Below, one piece after another: positions 1-5,468 of a DNA stretch of 7,407 nt. The notes beneath the pieces were generated by a model, which saw only the letters and a program-made list of their open reading frames with translations, searched no databases and had not been told where the DNA came from. A program made the translations under genes and the position numbers. Each line of letters starts with the position of its first letter. The first letter of the stretch is position 1. The DNA comes from Oscillospiraceae bacterium (GTDB lineage Bacteria; Bacillota; Clostridia; Oscillospirales; Ruminococcaceae), in the NCBI GenBank assembly GCA_900768105.1, contig CAAGBQ010000127.1, forward strand, positions 1-7,407, written 5' to 3'.

Positions 1-202
1 AAGGGTAGAAATTCCGAGCGCCTCCGGTGGAGGATGAAGCGAGGAATTTCGACTGCCGCCGTCCGCGAACGCGAGAATAGCGTAAGCCGAAGCGTGAGCG
101 GTTAACGGCAAAGGGGCAAACCTGCGCATTGATGCCGCCAACGGAACAGCACTTGCAGGACTGAAGGGTTGTATCTCTGACCGGTGATAGCGTTTGCACC
201 GC
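1..202. repeat. Long dispersed repeat, copy 1 (202 bp)
   Basis: This stretch aligns without gaps to 2229-2430, with about 14 mismatches in 202 positions by hand count (about 93%). The first 50 bases hold an inverted repeat, GAAATTCC at 7-14 and GGAATTTC at 43-50, and positions 3-50 match the miniature copy at 3318-3365. A second possible hairpin pairs CCGTCCGC near 58 with GCGG-tta-ACGG near 98-108. The left limit is unknown because the match begins at the window edge. No coding signal is seen. It lies about 100 bp before the permease start, so it may sit inside an operon if a substrate-binding gene precedes the window. Confidence 0.9.
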
Positions 203-227
203 ATTTCTCGCCTCCCCTTGCAGAAGG
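201..227. repeat. Short dispersed module (GC..TTCTCGCCTCCCCTT type)
   Basis: About 27 bases of the form gc-a-tttctcgcctcccctt-gcagaagg. Related copies occur at 2160-2183, 2207-2232, 7228-7253 and 7278-7304, always in non-coding DNA and usually beside the long repeat or a gggttgta sequence. No function can be read from it. Confidence 0.5.
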
Positions 228-289
228 AAACAGGGTTCATGCACGATTGCCGCTTTATTTTATTCCATTTATCTCACAAAATATTTTTC

Positions 290-294
290 GGAGG
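290..294 (+). promoter_or_regulatory. Ribosome binding site of the ABC permease
   Basis: GGAGG lies 9 bases before the ATG at 304. It decides this start over the GTG at 184, which would add 40 residues translated from repeat DNA and has no comparable Shine-Dalgarno sequence. Confidence 0.85.
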
Positions 295-303
295 AATCTG
301 ACA

Positions 304-1239
304 ATGCCTGATATTTCAACATTCATAAACGGTTTGCCCGGATACGCCGCACAGGGCGTAATATGGGGCATAATGGCGCTTGGCCTTTATATCTCATACC
401 GCCTTTTGGATTTTGCCGACCTCACAGTGGACGGCTCCTTTGCTACCGGCGCAGCAGTCACCGTAATGCTTATTTTGGCGGGCTGGCCCGCATGGGCGGC
501 AATGGCGGCAGCACTTGTTGCCGGAATGACGGCAGGCTTTATCACGGGAATTTTGCACACAGCCCTTGGCATTGCACCGATTCTTGCCGGAATCCTTACG
601 CAGATTGCGCTGTATTCAGTAAACCTGCATATCCTCGGCAATAAGCCAAACCAGGCGATAAGCGTGGATAAATACGACCTTGTTCTCTCTCTCCGCAATG
701 TAAATACCGCGATTTTGGTGGCGCTTGGCTTTGCGGCGGCACTTATTCTGCTGTTCTATTGGTTCTTCGGAACGGAGCTTGGCTCCGCGGTGCGCGCCAC
801 CGGCTGCAACCAAAGCATGGCAAAAGCGCAGGGCATAAATATCGGCGCAATGAAGGTTTTTGCCCTTGCTCTTTCCAACGGAATCGTGGCGCTTTCCGGC
901 GGGCTGCTTGCCCAGTATCAGGGTTTCGCGGATGCACAGATGGGCCGCGGCGCAATCGTAATCGGCCTTGCATCCATTATAATCGGCGAGGTTCTTGCGG
1001 AAGCAATATTCAAAAAAGGTATGAATTTTTCCATCTGCCTGGCTTCCGCAGTGCTCGGCGGCGTAATCTATTATGTTGTTATGGGCGTTGTGCTTTGGTT
1101 GAAGCTGCCCACCAACGATATGAAGCTTTTCACCGCAATAATTGTCGCCGCGTTCCTTGCGGTGCCGTATCTCCGCGGAAAATCGAAGCATTCCTTCGCC
1201 GCGCTTAAACACAGGAAAGGGGAAGAGAAAAATGCTTGA
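304..1239 (+). CDS. ABC transporter permease, TrpY-like (BPD_transp_2 family)
   Basis: This is a 311-aa integral membrane subunit of an ABC importer, expected to form the channel for an amino acid or related small solute in the cytoplasmic membrane. It is almost entirely hydrophobic, with about eight or nine helices (roughly residues 14-34, 45-62, 66-86, 88-108, 136-156, 182-202, 215-235, 245-265 and 275-291). Residues 156-179 (GTELGSAVRATG...AQGI) are the cytoplasmic coupling segment typical of the branched-chain/BPD_transp_2 permeases, and RLLDFADLTVDGSF near 33-46 is typical of the COG4120 subgroup. The tail is basic. The stop overlaps the ATPase start by 8 bases, so the two are coupled. 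In this family a periplasmic-type binding protein (COG2984) usually precedes the permease; none is in the window, so it may lie just upstream or elsewhere. The tryptophan substrate known for TrpXYZ is only an analogy here. Confidence 0.92.
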   Translation: MPDISTFINGLPGYAAQGVIWGIMALGLYISYRLLDFADLTVDGSFATGAAVTVMLILAGWPAWAAMAAALVAGMTAGFITGILHTALGIAPILAGILTQIALYSVNLHILGNKPNQAISVDKYDLVLSLRNVNTAILVALGFAAALILLFYWFFGTELGSAVRATGCNQSMAKAQGINIGAMKVFALALSNGIVALSGGLLAQYQGFADAQMGRGAIVIGLASIIIGEVLAEAIFKKGMNFSICLASAVLGGVIYYVVMGVVLWLKLPTNDMKLFTAIIVAAFLAVPYLRGKSKHSFAALKHRKGEEKNA

Positions 1240-2026
1240 TATAAAAGGAGTTTATAAAACCTTTAATCCCGGTTCCGTAAACGAAAAGCACGCGTTGAAC
1301 GGCGTGGAGCTTCACCTTAACGAAGGTGACTTCGTCACGGTAATAGGCGGCAACGGAGCAGGCAAATCTACCTTTCTTAATGCCATTGCGGGCGTTTGGC
1401 CGGTTGATGAGGGCAGAATCTGCATCGACGGAAAGGATGTCACCTCTCTTCCGGAATACAAGCGCGCAAAATACCTCGGCCGCGTGTTCCAGGACCCCAT
1501 GACCGGCACCGCCGCCAATATGCAGATTGAAGAAAACCTTGCCCTTGCGGCACGCCGCGGCGGAAGGCGCGGCCTTCGCTGGGAGGTTACAAAGGCGGAG
1601 CGGGAAAAATACCGCGCCCTGCTTGTTTCTCTCGACCTTGGTCTGGAGGATAGGCTCACCGCAAAGGTAGGTCTGCTTTCCGGCGGTCAACGCCAGGCGC
1701 TGACCCTTGTTATGGCAACCCTTGTTAAGCCGAAGCTTCTGCTTCTTGATGAGCACACCGCCGCCCTTGACCCGAAAACCGCCGCAAAGGTGCTCGAAAT
1801 TACAGATAAGGTGATTGCGGAAAACAACCTTACCGCAATTATGGTAACGCACAACATGAACGACGCAATAAAGCACGGCAACCGCCTTATTATGATGAAC
1901 AACGGCAGGATTATATTTGATGTTTCCGGCGAGGAAAAGAAAAACCTGACCGTGGAGGATCTGCTCCGCAAGTTCAGCGAAAACGCCGGAGAAGCCTTTT
2001 CCGACGACCGTGCAATGCTCGGCTGA
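1232..2026 (+). CDS. ABC transporter ATP-binding protein, TrpZ-like
   Basis: This 264-aa cytoplasmic ATPase powers the preceding permease. All nucleotide-binding elements are present and in order: Walker A GGNGAGKST (39-47), Q-loop Gln87 in FQDP, signature LSGGQ (149-153), Walker B LLLLDE (169-174, catalytic Glu174), D-loop ALD (178-180) and switch His207 (VTH). Length and the phrase LLLDEHTAALDPKTA match the COG1101 group that pairs with COG4120 permeases. The ATG at 1232 is chosen because AGGAAAGGGG lies just upstream at about 1212-1221; an earlier in-frame start at 1142 would run through the permease gene. The 8-base overlap with the permease implies translational coupling. It is the last gene of the transcript, with a terminator 58 bp downstream. 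Confidence 0.94.
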   Translation: MLDIKGVYKTFNPGSVNEKHALNGVELHLNEGDFVTVIGGNGAGKSTFLNAIAGVWPVDEGRICIDGKDVTSLPEYKRAKYLGRVFQDPMTGTAANMQIEENLALAARRGGRRGLRWEVTKAEREKYRALLVSLDLGLEDRLTAKVGLLSGGQRQALTLVMATLVKPKLLLLDEHTAALDPKTAAKVLEITDKVIAENNLTAIMVTHNMNDAIKHGNRLIMMNNGRIIFDVSGEEKKNLTVEDLLRKFSENAGEAFSDDRAMLG

Positions 2027-2084
2027 TTTACAAAAAAGCAGCTGTCTTCAAAAAATGTTTCCTTCCCCATATTTTAATATACCT

Positions 2085-2132
2085 AAAAAAAGCAAAGGCG
2101 CAGGACCGCATCACCCGCGCCTTTGCTTTTTT
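2085..2132 (+). terminator. Intrinsic terminator of the ABC transporter operon
   Basis: A 16-bp inverted repeat, AAAAAAGCAAAGGCGC against GCGCCTTTGCTTTTTT (2117-2132), with a 15-nt loop. It ends in a T-run on the plus strand, and the A-run before the stem gives T's on the minus strand too, so it could work both ways. It follows the ATPase stop. Confidence 0.9.
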
Positions 2133-2159
2133 GCGCTCAATCCGCCGCGGCAATGAACC

Positions 2160-2183
2160 GCACTTCTCGGCTTCCTTGTGCAA
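2160..2183. repeat. Short dispersed module
   Basis: gcacttctcggcttccttgt followed by gcaa resembles the modules at 201-227 and 2207-2232. It lies in the gene-free stretch between the ABC operon and the toxin gene. Confidence 0.4.
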
Positions 2184-2206
2184 ATTTTGCGCCGAGGGGT
2201 TGGAGT

Positions 2207-2232
2207 GCATTTCTTGCCTCCCCTGTGTAAGG
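2207..2232. repeat. Short dispersed module joined to long repeat
   Basis: gcatttcttgcctcccctgt followed by gtaagg resembles 201-227, and most closely 7228-7253. It runs directly into copy 2 of the long repeat. The gaggggttg sequence about 13 bases before it recurs before the module at 7278, with 23 of 30 bases matching between 2194-2223 and 7265-7294. Confidence 0.5.
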
Positions 2233-2430
2233 GTAGAAATTCCGAGCGCCTCCAGTGGAGGATGAAGCGAGGAATTTCGACTGCCGCCGTCCGCGAACGC
2301 GAGAATAGCGCAAGCCGAAGCGTGAGCGGTTAACGGCAAAGGGGCAAACCCGCGCATTGATGCCACCATCGGAACAGCACCTGCGTGACTGAAGGGTTGT
2401 ATCGGCGACCAGTTATAGCGTTTACACCGC
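2229..2430. repeat. Long dispersed repeat, copy 2 (202 bp)
   Basis: Gapless direct repeat of 1-202 with about 14 mismatches, most of them in the last 80 bases. It carries the same GAAATTCC/GGAATTTC inverted repeat near its left end. Copies 1 and 2 lie in the same orientation on either side of the ABC permease-ATPase pair. The stretch 2133-2568 has no convincing gene; open frames across it are translations of repeat DNA. Confidence 0.9.
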
Positions 2431-2471
2431 GCCTTTTGTGTAAGGTTTTCGCCGCACCACCGCTGTGCAAG

Positions 2472-2504
2472 CCTTCCCCTTGGGGAAGGTGGCGCGATTT
2501 TTTT
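2472..2504 (+). terminator. CCTTCCCC hairpin with T-run
   Basis: Perfect 8-bp stem CCTTCCCC/GGGGAAGG (2472-2489) with a TT spacer, then tggcgcga and seven T's (2498-2504). The hairpin plus ggtggcgcg matches a short repeat common in clostridial intergenic DNA (from memory). The T-run is 8 bases from the stem, so terminator activity is uncertain; it may simply be a repeat. Confidence 0.45.
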
Positions 2505-2507
2505 CAC

Positions 2508-2541
2508 AAAAAGGGGAGTAGGTATATACCTACTCCCCTTT
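2508..2541 (-). terminator. Terminator of the toxin gene: 32-bp perfect palindrome
   Basis: Positions 2510-2541 are a perfect palindrome centred on GGTAT|ATACC (arms 2510-2525 and 2526-2541). On the minus strand the stem is followed by TTTTT, and it starts 27 bp after the toxin stop, which fits an intrinsic terminator. The plus-strand side also has a T-rich tract (2546-2552), so it may be bidirectional. Confidence 0.8.
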
Positions 2542-2568
2542 GAAATATTTTTTCACTCTTACACGGCG

Positions 2569-3069
2569 TTATTCGGCAAAATCACTTGCTTTCGTTACGG
2601 GTTCTTTCAAAAATCCCTCAAAATACGGCAGCGTGGACATACCGTATCGGCGCTGCCACTCTTTTGGATGAAGCTTGCGAACACCATTAAGGTCATTTTT
2701 ATAATCCAGTATATATTTATAAACCTCATCTACAATTTTGGGAAGATTACGAATGGTTTCCTTGTATTCGTCCGAGTCCACAACCGCTTTTTCGTCGCTT
2801 AAATAGGCGCTGTTTTTAATCAAAACAATTTTTGTGTAATCCAAACCCGAATGGCATCTTCGCGATCTTTCGGAATTTTTAAAGAGATAGGCATAATTGT
2901 GCCGTACATGGGAGCGAAACGGAACGCAGATAAATATGTCATCCATATATTCAATAAGCAGACATGAATATGGTCGGTCTTTCTTTACCACAATTTCCGG
3001 ATAGCAGGTATTAGGATAAGCTGCGTAAAATTCAGATGACAGACTGTAAATTTGTGCAATGTAGTCCAT
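2569..3069 (-). CDS. Type III toxin, ToxN/CptN/TenpN-type endoribonuclease
   Basis: This 166-aa soluble protein resembles toxins of type III toxin-antitoxin systems, which are RNases held inactive by a repeated RNA. Recognisable features are an N-terminal LSSEFY (10-15), YPEI then K-x-RPY (23-34), a hydrophobic strand followed by CVPFRSH (48-54), SGLDYTK (74-80) and a helical C-terminal half (100-125). The order RPY...PFRS.H...GLDY.K is what I recall for clostridial CptN/TenpN-like toxins; I cannot separate these subfamilies without a profile search. The decisive support is context: upstream on the same strand lie a consensus promoter, two 53-nt RNA units and a terminator. The ATG at 3069 follows GGGGAA (3082-3077) at normal spacing. 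Base composition is visibly AT-richer than the neighbours, suggesting transfer. Catalytic residues were not identified with confidence. It acts in the cytoplasm; family toxins cut mRNA and can cause abortive infection. Confidence 0.82.
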   Translation of the reverse strand: MDYIAQIYSLSSEFYAAYPNTCYPEIVVKKDRPYSCLLIEYMDDIFICVPFRSHVRHNYAYLFKNSERSRRCHSGLDYTKIVLIKNSAYLSDEKAVVDSDEYKETIRNLPKIVDEVYKYILDYKNDLNGVRKLHPKEWQRRYGMSTLPYFEGFLKEPVTKASDFAE

Positions 3070-3076
3070 TTTTTCG

Positions 3077-3082
3077 TTCCCC
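3077..3082 (-). promoter_or_regulatory. Ribosome binding site of the toxin
   Basis: GGGGAA on the minus strand, 7 bases before the ATG. It lies only a few bases after the antitoxin terminator, so ribosomes reach it only on read-through transcripts. Confidence 0.6.
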
Positions 3083-3086
3083 GATA

Positions 3087-3120
3087 CAAAATAAAAGCGG
3101 GAAGAGATAACTCCTCCCGC
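3087..3120 (-). terminator. Terminator between antitoxin RNA and toxin
   Basis: On the minus strand GCGGGAGGAG pairs with CTCTTCCCGC (10 bp, one G-U pair) around a UUAU loop (3107-3110), followed by TTTTATTTT (3096-3088). The interrupted U-tract predicts partial read-through. This position, between the RNA repeats and the toxin gene, is the hallmark arrangement of type III systems and sets the RNA-to-toxin ratio. Confidence 0.88.
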
Positions 3121-3134
3121 AGGACAACTTCATT

Positions 3135-3187
3135 CGGCCAATTTTTATTTTACCGTCGTGTCATAGCCGTCACACGACATCATCGCA
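3135..3187 (-). repeat. Antitoxin RNA unit 2
   Basis: Second transcribed unit, 53 bp, with 38 of 53 bases identical to unit 1. Seven of the 15 differences fall in the first nine bases (the inter-unit spacer), six make up three compensatory pair changes, and the last two are loop bases 24 and 25. Confidence 0.9.
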
Positions 3188-3240
3188 CGGTCAATTTTTA
3201 TTTTACCGACGAGTCGGAACCGTCACTCGTCTCATGCAGA
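3188..3240 (-). repeat. Antitoxin RNA unit 1
   Basis: First transcribed unit, 53 bp, directly abutting unit 2 with an exact 53-base period, measured at both the CCGTCAC and the CGG-Y-CAATTTTTATTTT landmarks of the plus strand. Confidence 0.9.
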
Positions 3241-3260
3241 AGTCATCCTTACTATCTATT

Positions 3261-3289
3261 ATTATACTGCCGCATCAAAATAATGTCAA
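3261..3289 (-). promoter_or_regulatory. Consensus sigma-70/SigA promoter of the antitoxin-toxin locus
   Basis: On the minus strand TTGACA (3289-3284), a 17-bp spacer and TATAAT (3266-3261) are a 12 of 12 match at optimal spacing. Transcription should start near 3255-3253, about 14 bases before the first RNA unit. No operator is apparent, consistent with strong constitutive antitoxin RNA synthesis. Confidence 0.93.
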
Positions 3290-3317
3290 TCCCCCACACA
3301 ATATTTTATTTTGCACG

Positions 3318-3370
3318 GGGTAGAAATTCCGAGCGCTTCCTGTGGAGGATGAAGCGAGGAATTTCTACCC
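3318..3370. repeat. 53-bp miniature inverted-repeat form of the long repeat
   Basis: A perfect 13-bp terminal inverted repeat, GGGTAGAAATTCC (3318-3330) and GGAATTTCTACCC (3358-3370), with an inner CGCTTC/GAAGCG pairing. Positions 3318-3365 match 46 of 48 bases of 3-50, but here the right end closes with TACCC instead of continuing into the long repeat. TTGCAC occurs at 3311-3316 and again at 3371-3376, a possible target duplication (one extra G on the left). It lies between the antitoxin promoter and the phosphate transporter promoter. Confidence 0.8.
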
Positions 3371-3446
3371 TTGCACAGGTCGGGGAGATTTGCTCTACGC
3401 TTGCGGCATGCAGAAAAGCAAAAGTAAATTTTTTCACAATGGGGGC

Positions 3447-3475
3447 TTTTCACGGGAAGAAAAATGATTTATAAT
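3447..3475 (+). promoter_or_regulatory. Probable promoter of the Na+/phosphate transporter gene
   Basis: TTTTCA (3447-3452), a 17-bp spacer and a perfect TATAAT (3470-3475). The predicted transcript would start near 3482, giving a leader of about 30 nt before the TTG start. The -35 box matches consensus at only four of six positions. Confidence 0.6.
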
Positions 3476-3513
3476 ATATTATAGGAAAATTTCTTCTTTT
3501 GGGAGTGAAAAAT

Positions 3514-5289
3514 TTGTATTCATTCTATGACGGACTTTCAACCGCGGGCGGGCTTGCGCTTTTTCTCTATGGTATGCACTGCCTTTCCGCAAGTCTTGAA
3601 AAAATCTCCGGCAGAAAGCTTTCGCAAATTCTTGAAAAGCTTACCGGAAGCGTTTGGAAAAGCGTGCTTTTGGGCGCGGTGATTACCGGCCTTGTTCAAA
3701 GCTCCGGCGCAACAACTGTTATCACCGTCGGGCTTGTTAATTCCGGAATAATCAAACTTTCCCAGGCAATCGGCATAATTATGGGTTCCAATATAGGAAC
3801 CACAGTAACCGCCCATATCCTCCGCCTTACGGAGCTGGAGGGCGACAGCATTCTTCTTCAGCTTTTTAAACCGAGCACCTTTGCGCCGGTGCTTGCCCTT
3901 ATCGGCGCGGCGCTTGTAATGTTCGGAAAAAAGGCAAAAAGCCGCATAACCGGCGAGGTGCTTGTGGCGTTCGGCGTGCTTTTTATGGGAATGTTACAAA
4001 TGGAAAGCTCTTTGAGCGGGCTTAAAGATTCACCGGTTATGGCGAACCTTTTTGCCGCACTTGGAGATAACGCGATTCTTGGTATTCTTGCGGGCGCCGC
4101 CGTAACCGCGGTGCTTCAAAGCTCCTCCGCCTCCGTAGGTATTTTGCAGGCGCTTTCCACCACCGGCGCAATTACCTGGGCGGCGGCAATCCCGATAATT
4201 CTGGGACAAAACATCGGCTCTACCGTAACCTCCCTGCTTTCCTGCATCGGCGGTTCAAAGGCGGCGAAGCGCACGGCGCTTTCTCACCTGTATTTTAATG
4301 TAATCGGCACTGTTCTTTTTACCGCGGGGGTGCTTGTGCTTAAAAGCGCCGGCGTTTTTGATTTTTGGGGCGAAGCCATCGACAAAAGCGGCATTGCAAA
4401 TTTCCACACCATTTTTAATGTTGTAATGACGCTTGTGTTCATCCCCTTTACAAAGCAGCTTGAAAAGCTTTGCGTGCTTTCCGTTCCGTCCGACGGAACC
4501 GAGGTGGACAGCGATGTTTCCGCACTTGATGAACGGCTTTTTGTCACACCGAGCCTTGCTTTGCAGGCGGCGCGGATAATCAATGCAAAAATTGCGAACC
4601 TTACCTCCGAATGTGTGGCGAATGCGCTTGCGCGCCTTGGCGGCGACAAAACCGTTTCCACCGACCGCATAAACGAGCAATACACCGGCATTATGCGCAT
4701 GAACGAGGCGCTTAACGCCTATCTGCTCAAAATTGCGGAATGTGAGCTTTCCGAGGAGGAAGCGAAGGCAGTTACCGGACTTCTTACCCGAAGCGACGAT
4801 TGCCGCCACATTGCGCAGCACGCCATGAGCATAAGCGACACCGCAAGCGACATTCTTGCAAAGGGCAAGGGCTTGACCCCGGCGGGCAAAGAGGAGCTTT
4901 CCTGCTTGAGCAAAGCGGTGCTTGACCTTTGCACGGCGGCGGCGCGGTGTTCCGCGGAGGAAAACCGCCGCGGAGCGGCGGAAATCGAGCCGTTTTGCGC
5001 CGTTGTAAGCGAAATGACGGAGCTTATCAGCTCCCGCCACACCGCGCGGCTTAAAAGCGGCGAATGTTCCTATGAAGCGGGTTCGCTTTTTGTCGGCACG
5101 CTTATTGATGTGGAGCGCATTGCAAAGCACTGTTCCAACATCGGCGTTTCTCTTGCGGTGCAGTACCGCCGCGGAACTCTTCCGGAGGAAGAGTTCATCC
5201 GCAGGATCCACCGCGGCGATACGGAGCATTTTGTGGAGCACTATATAGCCTATAAGAACGAATACTACTCTCCGCTTACGACGGAATGA
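3514..5289 (+). CDS. Na+/phosphate cotransporter with PhoU-like C-terminal domain
   Basis: This 591-aa membrane protein belongs to the NptA/YjbB group (COG1283), which couples sodium entry to phosphate movement. Two homologous Na_Pi_cotrans repeats are clear: QSSG (62-65) with GSNIGTTVT (91-99), and QSSS (202-205) with GQNIGSTVT (231-239). Paired QSS motifs form the transport core in this family. About eight to ten hydrophobic helices fill residues 10-315. The remainder (about 345-575) is soluble and helical, rich in Leu, Ala and Glu, like the PhoU domain fused to many bacterial members. The TTG at 3514 is preferred because GGGAG (3501-3505) lies 8 bases before it; TTG 3499 and GTG 3505 are in-frame alternatives adding five or three residues. 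It appears to be a single-gene transcript with its own promoter and terminator. No Pho box was recognised, so phosphate control is only inferred. Confidence 0.92.
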   Translation: MYSFYDGLSTAGGLALFLYGMHCLSASLEKISGRKLSQILEKLTGSVWKSVLLGAVITGLVQSSGATTVITVGLVNSGIIKLSQAIGIIMGSNIGTTVTAHILRLTELEGDSILLQLFKPSTFAPVLALIGAALVMFGKKAKSRITGEVLVAFGVLFMGMLQMESSLSGLKDSPVMANLFAALGDNAILGILAGAAVTAVLQSSSASVGILQALSTTGAITWAAAIPIILGQNIGSTVTSLLSCIGGSKAAKRTALSHLYFNVIGTVLFTAGVLVLKSAGVFDFWGEAIDKSGIANFHTIFNVVMTLVFIPFTKQLEKLCVLSVPSDGTEVDSDVSALDERLFVTPSLALQAARIINAKIANLTSECVANALARLGGDKTVSTDRINEQYTGIMRMNEALNAYLLKIAECELSEEEAKAVTGLLTRSDDCRHIAQHAMSISDTASDILAKGKGLTPAGKEELSCLSKAVLDLCTAAARCSAEENRRGAAEIEPFCAVVSEMTELISSRHTARLKSGECSYEAGSLFVGTLIDVERIAKHCSNIGVSLAVQYRRGTLPEEEFIRRIHRGDTEHFVEHYIAYKNEYYSPLTTE

Positions 5290-5347
5290 CCCAAAGCGGC
5301 GGGAAAAAGCGCGGAAAAATCCGAAAAAAGTATAAAGAATATGAAGA

Positions 5348-5372
5348 AGGCGCCCTTCGGGGCGCCTTTTTT
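5348..5372 (+). terminator. Intrinsic terminator of the phosphate transporter gene
   Basis: AGGCGCCC (5348-5355), a TTCG tetraloop and GGGCGCCT (5360-5367), then six T's (5367-5372). The C(UUCG)G loop is especially stable. It lies 58 bp after the stop. Confidence 0.93.
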
Positions 5373-5422
5373 GCAAAAACGCCCGCCGATGAAGCACACG
5401 CCATTGCCGCGGGGCGAAGCGC

Positions 5423-5453
5423 AAAAAAGCGCCGCTTTGCGGCGCTTTTTTTT
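5423..5453. terminator. Bidirectional terminator between convergent genes
   Basis: AAAAAAGCGCCGC (5423-5435), a TTT loop and GCGGCGCTTTTTT (5439-5451), with T's running to 5453. Both strands have U-tracts. It separates the plus-strand transporter from the minus-strand gene ending at 5469, and probably serves the minus-strand operon. Confidence 0.9.
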
Positions 5454-5468
5454 GTTGCTAATGCTTAT

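Larger units (their letters stand above)
3089..3255 (-). ncRNA. Type III antitoxin RNA (two 53-nt pseudoknot units)
   Basis: Predicted transcript from about 3255 to the terminator U-tract. It holds a short leader, two tandem units (3240-3188, then 3187-3135), a 14-nt trailer and the terminator hairpin. Numbering 1-53 within each unit: stem 1 pairs 10-16 with 27-33 (GACGAGU/ACUCGUC in the first, GUCGUGU/ACACGAC in the second). Stem 2 pairs loop bases 19-23 with 49-53 (CGGUU/GACCG and CGGCU/GGCCG). The identical A-rich strand GGUAAAAUAAAAAUU (34-48) links them, as expected of an H-type pseudoknot. Pairs 11-32, 14-29 and 22-50 all change compensatorily between units. By analogy with ToxI and CptI, each processed unit would bind and inhibit one toxin molecule. 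Leader and trailer may also pair over 11 bp. Exact ends are inferred. Confidence 0.85.

Noticed and set aside
184..303. GTG start extending the permease by 40 residues
   Set aside because: The extension translates the end of the repeat and an AT-rich leader. The ATG at 304 has GGAGG at good spacing and gives a normal family length.
616..1212. Minus-strand frame opposite the permease
   Set aside because: Antisense shadow rich in His, Cys and Arg, fully covered by a confident membrane protein gene.
2028..2507. 159-aa minus-strand frame over the intergenic repeats
   Set aside because: It translates the 202-bp repeat and the operon terminator; no domain-like sequence and no ribosome site.
3135..3240. 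CRISPR array
   Set aside because: Only two units, with differences that preserve RNA pairing, no uniform spacers and no cas genes. The type III antitoxin reading fits much better.
3052..3474. 140-aa plus-strand frame across the antitoxin RNA
   Set aside because: It runs antisense to the promoter, RNA units and terminator, and through the miniature repeat. The minus-strand RNA explanation accounts for every conserved base.
4255..5424. 389-aa minus-strand open frame opposite the phosphate transporter
   Set aside because: It is an antisense shadow of a well-supported gene, rich in Arg, His and Ala as expected from reversed codons. It runs through the 5348-5372 terminator and has no ribosome site.
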